Made by a program: the position numbers and the translations under genes | NCBI RefSeq assembly: GCF_014203755.1 | Contig: NZ_JACHJS010000001.1 | Location: forward strand, 2,108,001-2,172,000 | From: Saccharothrix violaceirubra | GTDB taxonomy: Bacteria > Actinomycetota > Actinomycetes > Mycobacteriales > Pseudonocardiaceae | Reading direction: 5' to 3' | DNA length: 64,000 nucleotides | Notes under the pieces: generated by a model | Told to the model about the DNA's origin: nothing | Seen by the model: the letters and a program-made list of their open reading frames with translations, nothing else | Database searches by the model: none | Shown: positions 8,702 to 17,600 of the stretch, in pieces | Numbering within the stretch: the stretch's first letter is position 1 | Layout: each line of letters starts with the position of its first letter

Positions 8702-10453
8702 TCAGCCCGTGCGCGACTCGGCGCGGGTTCCGGTCCACGCCGACCACAGCGCCGCGTACCGGCCACCGGCGGCGACGAGGTCGGCGTGGGTGCCGCTCTC
8801 GACCACCCGGCCCTGTTCCAGCACCACCACGCGGTCCGCCGCCGCGGCCTGGGTCAGGCGGTGTGCCACGAGCAGACCCGTGCGCCCGTCCAGTGCCCTG
8901 GCCGCCGCGGCTTCCAGTTCCCGCGCCCCGGCACTGCCCGCGTCCGCCGTGGCCTCGTCGAGGATCGCCACGGGCGGGTCGACGAGCACCAGGCGGGCCA
9001 GGGCCAGTTGCTGGGCCTGTGCCACGGTGAGCCGGTGGCCGCCGTCGCCCACGACCGTGTCCAGCCCGTCCGGCAGGGCCAGGGCCCAGTCCAACGCGCC
9101 GACCGTCGCCAGCGCCGCGCGGACGTCCTGGTCCGACGCGGAAGCGCGGGCCAGGCGCAGGTCCTCCGTCAGCGGCCCGGCGAAGACGTGCACCTCCTGG
9201 GTGATCAACGCGACCGACCGCGCGGCCTCGGCCAGCGGCACGCCACCCAGCGTGATCGCGCCCGTCGTCGGCCGGTGCACGCCGGCGATCAGCTTGGCCA
9301 GCGTGGTCTTGCCCGCGCCCGACGCCCCGACCAGCGCGACCCGTTCACCGGGCGCCAGTTCCAGGTCGACGTCGCGCAGCACGGGATGGCCGTCGACGTA
9401 CGCGTGCCCCACGCCCGCGACCTCGACGGTCGGGTCGACCACCACCCGGTCCGCCGGCTTCTCGACCGGTTCGTCCACCACGCCGACCAGGCGGGACAGG
9501 GACGCGGTCGCGGCCTGCGCGTCGTCGGCCAGGGCCAGGGCGGCGTTGAGCGGGTTGAACAGGCTGTGGAAGTACAGGGCCGCCGCGGTGGCCGTGCCCA
9601 GGGTGGCGCCGCCGGTGCCGACCAGCCAGAAGCCGGTCGCCAGCACACCGGCCAGCCCGATGAACTCGGCCAGGTTGAGCCGGCCGTAGAAGCGGGTGAG
9701 CAGGCCGATGCCCTGGAGCGCCAGGTCGACGGCGGTCGCGGACCGCTTCCGGACGCGCTCGACGTGGGTGTCCGCCAGGCCGAACGCGCGGACGGTCGCC
9801 GCGCCGCCGATCGACTCGAGCAACTGCTGCTGCTGGGCGCCGACCGCGACCCGCTGCTTCGCGTAGAGGCGCACGGCCGTGCCGCCGTACCAGCGCACGG
9901 TGTGCAGGTGGATCGGCAACGCCAACAGGACCGGGAGCAGGAAGCGCCAGTCCAGCACCGCGATGGCGCCGATCGTCAGGACGATGGTCAGCATCGACCG
10001 GGCCAGCACCGGCGCGGCCGTGCGGACCGCGTCGGACACCACCTGGACGTCCCTGGTCACGCGGGACGTGAGGTCGCCGGCACCGGCGCGCTCGACCCGG
10101 TCCAGGGGCAGGTGCAGGGCCCGTTCGACGAACCGCTCCCGCAGGTCGGCCAGCATCGCCTCGCCGACCCGCGCCACCCGGCCGGTGCCGATCGACGCGG
10201 AGACGCCCTGGACGATCGCCACGAGGATCAGCGCCACGACCGGCCAGACCAGGTTCTTCCCGCCGCCCGCGACCGTGTCGACGATGTGCCCCAGCAGGGG
10301 CGCGGTGGCCAGGCCGACCACGGTGCCCGCCACGAGCACGAGCAGCGCGATCGTGGCCGCGAGGCGTCGGGGTCGCAGGAGTCCGGCCAACGCGGCGCGG
10401 GTGCGCGCCGTCGTGGCGATGGTGAGGAGCCGCTCCTCGTCACTGCCGGTCAA
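8702..10453 (-). CDS. ABC exporter half (canonical Walker A/B, degenerate signature), likely siderophore export
   Basis: 583 residues: six-helix exporter membrane domain (~1-320), then an ATPase domain. Walker A is intact (VGASGAGKTTLAKL), as is Walker B (VAILDEATAD), and an H-loop is seen in VAHRLTQAA. The signature LSGGQ is replaced by LTVAQAQ. The start TTG 10453 overlaps the stop of the upstream partner (TTGA), and no other in-frame start precedes the membrane domain. With the gene at 10450-12099 it forms a heterodimer whose defects are complementary. Position opposite the hydroxylase gene behind an iron box supports a role in siderophore efflux (inference); the transported molecule is not shown by sequence. 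Confidence 0.9.
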   Translation of the reverse strand: MTGSDEERLLTIATTARTRAALAGLLRPRRLAATIALLVLVAGTVVGLATAPLLGHIVDTVAGGGKNLVWPVVALILVAIVQGVSASIGTGRVARVGEAMLADLRERFVERALHLPLDRVERAGAGDLTSRVTRDVQVVSDAVRTAAPVLARSMLTIVLTIGAIAVLDWRFLLPVLLALPIHLHTVRWYGGTAVRLYAKQRVAVGAQQQQLLESIGGAATVRAFGLADTHVERVRKRSATAVDLALQGIGLLTRFYGRLNLAEFIGLAGVLATGFWLVGTGGATLGTATAAALYFHSLFNPLNAALALADDAQAATASLSRLVGVVDEPVEKPADRVVVDPTVEVAGVGHAYVDGHPVLRDVDLELAPGERVALVGASGAGKTTLAKLIAGVHRPTTGAITLGGVPLAEAARSVALITQEVHVFAGPLTEDLRLARASASDQDVRAALATVGALDWALALPDGLDTVVGDGGHRLTVAQAQQLALARLVLVDPPVAILDEATADAGSAGARELEAAAARALDGRTGLLVAHRLTQAAAADRVVVLEQGRVVESGTHADLVAAGGRYAALWSAWTGTRAESRTG

Positions 10454-12099
10454 CTCAGCACCACCGCTCGGTAGTCGTCGTCCGATGTCACCAGATCGGC
10501 GTGGGTGCCGGATGCGGCCACCCGGCCGGTGTCGAGGAAGATCACCCGGTCGGCGGCGGCCAACAGGGCGGGTCCGGTGGCGACGACGATCGTGGTGGCG
10601 CCGGCGCGCAGCCGCCGGATGCCCTCGGCGAGGGCCACCTCGGTGACGGCGTCGACCGCGGTCGTGGGGTCGTGGACGACCAGCACGGGCGGGTCCGCGG
10701 CCAGGGCGCGGGCCAGGGCGACGCGTTGGCGTTGGCCGCCCGAGAGCGAACGGCCGCGTGCGGTGATCGTCGTGTCCAGGCCGTCGGGAAGCGCGCGGGC
10801 CACGTCGTCGACACGGGCGGCCGCCAGCGCCTCGGCCACGCGGCTGCCGCCGTCGCGGACGTTGGCCAGGACCGAGCCCTCGAACAGCTCGGCGTCGTGC
10901 GCCGCGACGAGCAGGGCCGCGCGCAGTTCCGCCGCGTCCACAGTGGACAGCAGGATGCCGTCGAGGGTCACGGTGCCCGCGGTCGGGTCGACGTCGCGGG
11001 ACAGGACCGCCAGCAGGGACAGCGCGTCCGCCGGATCGCGGGCCACCACACCGATCAGCTCGCCCGGCCGGGCGACGACGGTGACGTCCCGCAGCGTTCC
11101 CGAGGTCACGCCGCGCAGTTCGACGTGGCCCGCGATCGCGGGCAGGTGCGCGGTGCCCGGCGGCACGGCCGGGGGAGCGGCGAGCACCTCGGCGATCCGG
11201 GCGGCCGACGCCCGGCCCTGCGCGAACATGCCGTTGACCCACGAGAAGACGGTCAAGGGCCACAACAGGAACTGGGCCAGGCCGACCGCCGCCACGAGCT
11301 GCCCGACGGTGATGTCGCCGGCGATCGCGAGCTGTCCGCCGACCAGCGCGACGATCGCGAGGAAGATGCCGGTGAGCGTGAGCATCGAGCCGTCGAGCCA
11401 CGCGCGGGCCCGCGCGGCGCGGACCGCGGCGGCCATGGACGAGCGGCTGGTCTCCCGGTAGCGGGCCGCCGCCGTGTCCTCGGCGCCGATGCCCTTGAGC
11501 GCCCGCAGGCCGGCGACGAGGTCGGCCGCCACGCCCGACGCCATGGCCGCGCGGTCCTGCTCGGCGTCGCTGCGGCGTTCCAGGGGCTTGCCCAGGAAGT
11601 GCGCCGCCGTCAACAGCAGCGGTGCCGCTACGAGGATCAGCAGTCCCAACACTGCGGACACCCGCAGCAACGCGACCGCGCCGACGAGCAGTCCGACGAC
11701 CGCGGCGAACGCCGTCGGCAGGGCCAGGTTCACGGCCCCCACGCGTTGCGCGTCGCCGGTCGCGATGCCCGCCAACTCGCCCGACAGCCGACCGCGCACG
11801 CCCGACAGGACGCGGCACGCCAGCCGGGTGCGGACCGCGTGCGCGGCACGGTGCGAGGCGGCCTCACCACAGCGCAGTGAGAACCGGAAACTCAATGACA
11901 GCACGACGAAAACGAGCGCGAGCACACCGATCCACCACGCCAGTCTCCCGGTCGCGCCGGTGCGTACCGCTTCGTCGATCACGACGCCGATCAGCAGCGG
12001 AACCGCGGCCTCGCCGGCCTGGTGCGCCGCCCCGAGCACGGACGCCGCCGAGACCGTCCGCCACTGGCCCGACACGGCGTCCCTGAGGACCGTATTCAC
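10450..12099 (-). CDS. ABC exporter half (degenerate Walker A/B, intact LSGGQ), likely siderophore export
   Basis: 549 residues: exporter membrane domain (~1-310), then an ATPase domain. The signature is perfect (SLSGGQRQRVALARAL). The Walker A position reads VARDPADALSLL, without the GKS/T lysine. The Walker B region reads LVVHDPTTAVD, with His where the Mg-coordinating Asp is expected. ATP cannot be hydrolysed at this half's own Walker site; the intact signature would complete the site of the partner encoded downstream. GTG 12099 is the first start before the first helix. A 13/19 match to the iron-box consensus lies 26 bp upstream. Confidence 0.9.
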   Translation of the reverse strand: MNTVLRDAVSGQWRTVSAASVLGAAHQAGEAAVPLLIGVVIDEAVRTGATGRLAWWIGVLALVFVVLSLSFRFSLRCGEAASHRAAHAVRTRLACRVLSGVRGRLSGELAGIATGDAQRVGAVNLALPTAFAAVVGLLVGAVALLRVSAVLGLLILVAAPLLLTAAHFLGKPLERRSDAEQDRAAMASGVAADLVAGLRALKGIGAEDTAAARYRETSRSSMAAAVRAARARAWLDGSMLTLTGIFLAIVALVGGQLAIAGDITVGQLVAAVGLAQFLLWPLTVFSWVNGMFAQGRASAARIAEVLAAPPAVPPGTAHLPAIAGHVELRGVTSGTLRDVTVVARPGELIGVVARDPADALSLLAVLSRDVDPTAGTVTLDGILLSTVDAAELRAALLVAAHDAELFEGSVLANVRDGGSRVAEALAAARVDDVARALPDGLDTTITARGRSLSGGQRQRVALARALAADPPVLVVHDPTTAVDAVTEVALAEGIRRLRAGATTIVVATGPALLAAADRVIFLDTGRVAASGTHADLVTSDDDYRAVVLS

Positions 12100-12124
12100 C
12101 CCCGGACCACCTTCCCTGGTTGCC

Positions 12125-12143
12125 CCAGGGAAGGCTACCCTAA
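12125..12143 (-). promoter_or_regulatory. Weak IdeR/DmdR iron box before the ABC exporter
   Basis: On the minus strand TTAGGGTAGCCTTCCCTGG matches the 19-bp DtxR/IdeR consensus at about 13 positions, mainly in the left arm. It lies 26 bp before the exporter start, where a repressor would block transcription. It is weaker than the box at 12184, only 41 bp away, which may cover both divergent promoters. Confidence 0.55.
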
Positions 12144-12183
12144 GCGACGGAGAGGTCCGGATCACTCCCACGGCGCGCACCGG

Positions 12184-12202
12184 TTAGGTTAGGGTAACCA
12201 AA
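12184..12202 (+). promoter_or_regulatory. IdeR/DmdR iron box before the ornithine hydroxylase gene
   Basis: TTAGGTTAGGGTAACCAAA matches the DtxR/IdeR consensus (TTAGGTTAGGCTAACCTAA) at 17 of 19 positions, 37 bp before the hydroxylase start. In actinobacteria Fe(II)-loaded IdeR/DmdR binds such sites and shuts off siderophore genes in iron-rich conditions. It is the best match in the window. Confidence 0.88.
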
Positions 12203-12239
12203 GTTCGATCTCCCTGTAGTCGCACCGGATGGGACAGCC

Positions 12240-13565
12240 ATGCCACAGCCCCCTGTCTTCGACGTCCTCGGCGTCGGTTTCGGGCCGTCCAACCTGGCGC
12301 TCGCGATCGCCGTCACCGAGTACAACGAAGCCGGTGCGGACGACGACGTGGTCACGGCGCACTTCCTGGAGCGGCAGGACGGCTTCGGCTGGCATCGCGG
12401 CATGCTGATCGACGACGCCACCATGCAGGTGTCCTTCCTCAAGGACCTGGTGACGATGCGCAACCCCACCAGTTCCTTCAGCTTCCTGAGCTACCTGCAC
12501 GCGCGCGGCCGGCTGGTCGACTTCATCAACCACAAGAACCTCTTCCCGCTGCGCGCGGAGTTCCACGACTACTTCGAGTGGGCCGCGGACCGGGTCGACG
12601 ACCTCGTCTCCTACGGCCAGGACGTGATCGCGGTGGACCCGGTCGTCGAGGACGGCCTGGTGACCCACTTCGACGTGACCTCCCGGTGCGGCGGCGCCCT
12701 CGAGGTCCGCCGGGCGCGCAACCTCGTGCTGGCCACGGGCCTGCGGGCCCGCCTGCCCGACGGCGTGGAGACCTCCGCGCGGGTGTGGCACAACCGCGAC
12801 TTCCTGCACCGCGTGGAGTCCCTGCGCGACCCGGCCCGGCTGGTCGTGGTCGGCGCCGGGCAGAGCGGCGCCGAGGTGACCGCGTACCTGCACCAGAACT
12901 TCCCGCGCGCCGAGGTGTGCGCGGTGTTCGCCCGCTACGGCTACAGCCCGGCCGACGACAGCTCGTTCGCCAACCGGATCTTCGACCCGGCGGCCGTCGA
13001 CGACTACTTCGGCGCGTCCGACGACGTGAAGCGGCGGCTGATGGACTACCACGCGAACACCAACTACGCGGTCGTGGACACCGACCTGATCGCCGAGCTG
13101 TACCGCCGGGTCTACCGCGAGAAGGTGTTGGGGCGGCAGCGGTTGCGCGTGCTGAACCTGTCGCACGTGGCGGCGCTGGACGAGCACGAGGACGGCGTGC
13201 GGGTCACGGTCGGGTCGCTGGCCGGCGGCGGCCGGGAGGTGCTCGACGCGGACGCGGTGGTGTACGCCACCGGTTACCGGGAGTCCGACCCGACCGAGCT
13301 GCTCGGCGAGCTGTCCGGCCGTTGCCTGCGCGACGAGCACGACCGGCTGCGCGTGGGCCGCGACTACCGGCTGGACACCGACGACCAGGTCCTGGCCGGC
13401 ATCTACCTCCAGGGCGGCACCGAGCACACGCACGGCATCTCGTCGTCGTTGCTGTCCAACACGTCCGTGCGGGTGGGTGAGATCCTGCGGTCCGTCGCCG
13501 ACCGCCGGACACCCGAGGTGCCCGCGCAGGCCGAGTACGCGGTCAGCGCCTCGCGCGCCCGCTGA
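12240..13565 (+). CDS. L-ornithine N5-monooxygenase (SidA/PvdA/IucD family)
   Basis: 441 residues. It hydroxylates the side-chain amine of ornithine (or lysine), using FAD, NADPH and O2, to give the hydroxylamine later acylated to a hydroxamate. Motifs: FAD site DVLGVGFGPSNLALAIA, substrate region MQVSFLKDLVTMRNPTS, NADPH site VVVGAGQSGAEVTAY, SPADDSSFANRIFDP, NTNYAVVD, and the second FAD segment VYATGYRESDP. Ornithine rather than lysine is favoured because A3 of the NRPS carries an exact ornithine pocket. The N-terminal glycine motif directly follows ATG 12240, so the start is firm. It is the first gene behind the strongest iron box. Confidence 0.94.
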   Translation: MPQPPVFDVLGVGFGPSNLALAIAVTEYNEAGADDDVVTAHFLERQDGFGWHRGMLIDDATMQVSFLKDLVTMRNPTSSFSFLSYLHARGRLVDFINHKNLFPLRAEFHDYFEWAADRVDDLVSYGQDVIAVDPVVEDGLVTHFDVTSRCGGALEVRRARNLVLATGLRARLPDGVETSARVWHNRDFLHRVESLRDPARLVVVGAGQSGAEVTAYLHQNFPRAEVCAVFARYGYSPADDSSFANRIFDPAAVDDYFGASDDVKRRLMDYHANTNYAVVDTDLIAELYRRVYREKVLGRQRLRVLNLSHVAALDEHEDGVRVTVGSLAGGGREVLDADAVVYATGYRESDPTELLGELSGRCLRDEHDRLRVGRDYRLDTDDQVLAGIYLQGGTEHTHGISSSLLSNTSVRVGEILRSVADRRTPEVPAQAEYAVSASRAR

Positions 13566-13618
13566 CCCCGCGCCCTCGATCCCGAACCCCTCTCTCCGCC
13601 GAAAGGGCAAACCCCGAC

Positions 13619-14626
13619 ATGTCCACGAAATCCCGGCTGGTCGCCGTCCTCGTGACGGCCCTGCTCGCGGTCGCCGCCTGCGGCGGCGGTGGCACGACCG
13701 GCACCGGCGCCTCGTCGGCCGGCACCGCGCCGTCCGGCGAGTTCCCCGCCAAGGTCGAGCACAAGTACGGCACGACCGAGATCAAGTCCGCGCCGCGGCG
13801 CGTCGTCACGCTGGGTCTGTCCGACCAGGAGCCCGCGCTGGCCCTGGGCGTCAAGCCGGTCGGCGTGGTCGACTGGTTCAAGGAGCGCCCCTACGGCAAC
13901 TGGCCGTGGAGCAAGTCCCTGTGGGGCGACACCCAGCCGGAGATCGTCGGTGAGCGCGACGAGTACAACCTGGAGAAGGTCGCCGCGCTCAAGCCCGACC
14001 TGATCCTCGCGGTCTACTCGGGCATGAAGCGCGAGCAGTACGACACGCTGTCCAAGATCGCGCCGGTCGTCGCGCAGCCCAAGCGGTTCCCGGACTACGG
14101 TGCGCCGTGGCAGGAGCAGACGCTGCACGTCGGCGCCGCGCTGGGCCAGAAGGCCAAGGCGCAGGAGCTGATCGACGGCGTGGCCAAGCGGTTCGCCGAC
14201 GTCCGTCAGGCGCATCGGCGGTGGGCCGGCAAGACCATGGTCGTCGCGGACAGCTTCAAGCCGGGCCAGTACTCCGCGTTCGCGCCGACGGACCCGAAGG
14301 CGATCTTCATGAAGGAACTCGGGTTCACGCTCGTCGACGAGATCGGCAGGATCGCCGGCCAGGCCAACGTCGCCGAGTTCAGCGAGGAGCGGTTCGACCT
14401 GCTGGAGGCCGACCGTCTCGTGTGGCTGATGTTCGACCAGAGCGCCTGGGACCGGGTCCGGTCCGTGCCGGCCTACCAGCGGCTCAAGGTCGTGACCGGC
14501 AAGCGGGACCTGTTCCTGACCTACTCGGACCCGCCGATCGGCGCGGCGATGTCGTTCAACACCGTACTGAGCGTGCCTTACGGCATCGACCAGGTCGTAC
14601 CGTTGCTGGAGAAGATCTCGGACTGA
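13619..14626 (+). CDS. Ferri-siderophore substrate-binding lipoprotein
   Basis: 335 residues. The N-terminus is a lipoprotein signal peptide: KSR, then a hydrophobic stretch to LLAVAAC with lipidated Cys21. The mature part has the FecB/FepB fold: [53 protein letters not shown], and the C-terminal lobe with [27 protein letters not shown]. It captures the ferric siderophore for the permeases at 28124-30150. It lies between hydroxylase and NRPS and is followed by a strong hairpin. ATG 13619 follows aaaggg at 10 nt. Confidence 0.93.
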   Translation: MSTKSRLVAVLVTALLAVAACGGGGTTGTGASSAGTAPSGEFPAKVEHKYGTTEIKSAPRRVVTLGLSDQEPALALGVKPVGVVDWFKERPYGNWPWSKSLWGDTQPEIVGERDEYNLEKVAALKPDLILAVYSGMKREQYDTLSKIAPVVAQPKRFPDYGAPWQEQTLHVGAALGQKAKAQELIDGVAKRFADVRQAHRRWAGKTMVVADSFKPGQYSAFAPTDPKAIFMKELGFTLVDEIGRIAGQANVAEFSEERFDLLEADRLVWLMFDQSAWDRVRSVPAYQRLKVVTGKRDLFLTYSDPPIGAAMSFNTVLSVPYGIDQVVPLLEKISD

Positions 14627-14641
14627 GGGTCCGTGGGTCGT

Positions 14642-14679
14642 CCGCGGGTGGGGGTGCGTCGGGGCGCCCCCACCCGCGG
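14642..14679 (+). terminator. GC-rich hairpin between binding protein and NRPS
   Basis: ccgcgggtggggg pairs perfectly with cccccacccgcgg (13 bp, 12-nt loop), beginning 16 nt after the lipoprotein stop and ending 20 nt before the NRPS start. There is no U-tract, as is usual for actinobacterial hairpin terminators. It may act as a partial terminator that lowers NRPS transcript relative to the binding protein. No separate iron box is visible for the NRPS. Confidence 0.7.
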
Positions 14680-14699
14680 CGTGTCGATCGGGGGTGGTC

Positions 14700-17600
14700 A
14701 TGGGTAACGACGCCAAGGCACGCGGCGGGATTCTCCCGCTGACGGGAGCGCAGACCGGCATCCGGCTCGCGCAGTACCGCGAGCCGGGCAGTCCGGCGTA
14801 CACCGTGGGGTGGTACCTGGAGCTGCGCGGCCCGGTCGACGTCGACCGGTTGGCCGCCGCGGTGGCCCGCGCGGTCGCCGAGGCGGGCCCGGTACACGTG
14901 CGGTTCACCGACGAGGGGCAGGTCCCCGTCGAGCCGGACGTCCCCGTCGACCGCCTGGAGTTCGACTCGGTCTCCGCCGCGCGGGCGTTCCTGCTCGCCG
15001 ACGCGCGCCGCCCGGTCGACCTCGGCGGTCCCGTGCAGTACCAGGCGCTCGTGCGCGTCGCCGACGACCATGTCCTGTGGTACCAACGGTTCCACCACCT
15101 CGTGGCGGACGTGTACACCGGCGTGCTGCTGGCCCGCCGGGTCCGCGCGCTCTACGCCGGGGCGTCCGACGAGGTGCCCCACGACCCGGACGCGCTCGTG
15201 CGCGTCGACACCGCCTACCGGTCGTCCGAGGCGTTCGCCCGCGACCGGGACTTCTGGCTCGACCGGCTCGCCGACCGGCCCGACCCCGTGCGGCTCGTGC
15301 CGCGGTCGGCCGGCCTGGTGCGCACGGTCGTCCGGCGCGAGTTCGAGCTGGGGCCGATGTCCTCGCGCACGCTCATCGCCGCCGTGGCCGCCTACACGCA
15401 CCGCGTGACCGGTGCGTCCGATCTGGTCCTGGGCCTGCCGATGACCGGCCGGCTCGACGACACCGCCCGCACCACGCCGGGCATGGCGTCGACCGTGCTG
15501 CCGCTGCGGGTGCGCGTGCGGCCCGCCGACACGCTCGCCGGCATCGCCGCGGCCGTCGACCGGGAGATCGCCGCGATCCGGCCGCACAGCGCCTACCGGG
15601 GCGAGGAGACCGCCCGCGACCTCGGCCTGCGCGACGGCCTGCCCGAACTCGTCGGACCCGGCGTGAACGTCGTCGGCTTCGACCGCGACACCGCCTTCCC
15701 GGGCCTGGCGTCGTCGTTCCACCCGCTCTCGCTCGGACCGGTCGACGACCTGACGACCACGTTCCTGCCCCGGCCCGACGGCCGCGTGTCCGTGGTGTTC
15801 GAGGCCGACGCGTCCGTCTGCGCGCCGGCCGCGCTCGCCGACCACGAACGCCGGTTCCGCCGGATCGCCGCCGCCGACCCGGACCGGCCCGTCGGCCTGG
15901 TCGACCTCGCCGACGAGGCCGAACGCGCGGCCGTGCTCGAGCTGGGCGCGGCGCCGCGCGAGGTCGACGAGGTGACGTGGCCGGGCGCGTTCGAGCGCCA
16001 GGTCGCCCTGCGGCCGGACGCGATCGCCCTGGTGTGCGAGGACGAGGTCCTCACCTACGCCGAACTCAACGCGCGCGCCAACCGGGTCGCCCGCGCGCTC
16101 GACGTCGGTCCCGAGGACGTGGTGGGCCTGGCGCTGCCCCGGACACCCGATCTGGTCGTGGCGCTGCTCGCGGTGCTGAAGGCCGGTGCCGCCTACCTGC
16201 CGCTGGACCTGGACCACCCGCGTGAACGCGTGGACGCGATGGTCGCCGACTCCGGTGCCCGCCTGGTGCTCCACGCGCTCCCGGAACCGCACGACGACGA
16301 GTCGAACCTCGACGTGCCGATCGGTCTCGACCAGGCCGCGTACGTGATCTACACGTCCGGGTCGACCGGCCGGCCCAAGGGCGTCGTCGTGACCCACGAG
16401 GGCATCGGCAGCCTGATCGCCACGGCCGTCGACCGGATCGGCGTGACGGCCGACAGCCGGGTCGTGCAGTTCGCGTCGGTCGGGTTCGACGTGGCCGTGT
16501 GGGACCTGTGCATGGCGTTGGGCGTCGGCGGCCGGGTCGTCCTGGTCCCGGCCGAACGCCGGGTCGCGGGCGAGCCGCTCACGTCCTACATCGCCGAGCA
16601 CGGCGGCACGCACATGATCCTGCCGCCGTCGCTGGTGGCCGCGCTGCCGCCGGAGCACCCGCTGCCCGAAGGCGCGGTCCTGGTCGTGGGCACGGAGACC
16701 GTGCCCACGGAGTTGATCGCGCGGTGGGCCGGGCGGATGCGGGTCGTGGCCGCCTACGGCCTGACCGAGGCCACGGTCAACTCCACGCTCTGGCACGCCC
16801 GTCCGGACTGGACCGAGGCCGTGCCGATCGGCGTGCCCGACCCCAACACCCGCTGCCACGTGCTGGACGCGGCGCTGCGCCCGGTGCCGGTCGGCGTCGA
16901 GGGCGAGCTGTACGTGGGCGGTCGCGGCCTGGCCCGGGGCTACCACGCGCAGCACGGCCTGACCGCGTCCCGGTTCGTGGCCGATCCGTTCGGCCCGGCC
17001 GGTGCCCGCATGTACCGCACGGGTGACCGGGCGCGGTGGCGCGCGGACGGGTCGCTGGACTTCCTGGGCCGGGCCGACGGCCAGGTCAAGATCCGCGGTT
17101 TCCGCATCGAACCCGGCGAGGTCGAGAGCACGCTCATGACCCACCCGGACGTCGCGCAGGCGGCCGTGCGGGTGCTGGCGGACCACCGCGACGTCAAACG
17201 GCTCGTGGCGTGGGTGGTCGGCGACGTCGACCCGACCGCGGCCCGCGAGCACGTGGCCGCGCGGTTGCCCGAGTACATGGTGCCCGCCGCGGTCGTGCCG
17301 CTGGCGGGTCCGCTCCCGTTGACGCCCAACGGGAAGCTCGACGTCGCCGCGCTGCCCGCGCCGGTGTGGACGGCGACCGGGGACGCGCCGCCGACCACGC
17401 CCGCCGAGCACGTGCTGGTCGACGTGGCGGCCGACGTGCTCGGCGTGTCGCCGGGCGTGCACGACAACCTGTTCGAGCTGGGGCTCGACAGCATCGCGGT
17501 GATGCGCGTGGTGTCCGACGCGCGTGCGGCGGGACTGGCCGTGACGCCCCGCGAGGTGTTCGAACAGCGCACGGTCGCGGCCCTGGCCGCCGTCGCGCGT

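Noticed and set aside
6888..8747. 619-codon minus-strand ORF across GNAT, MOSC and the small HTH gene
   Set aside because: It crosses gene boundaries, has low-complexity sequence and conflicts with recognised domains.
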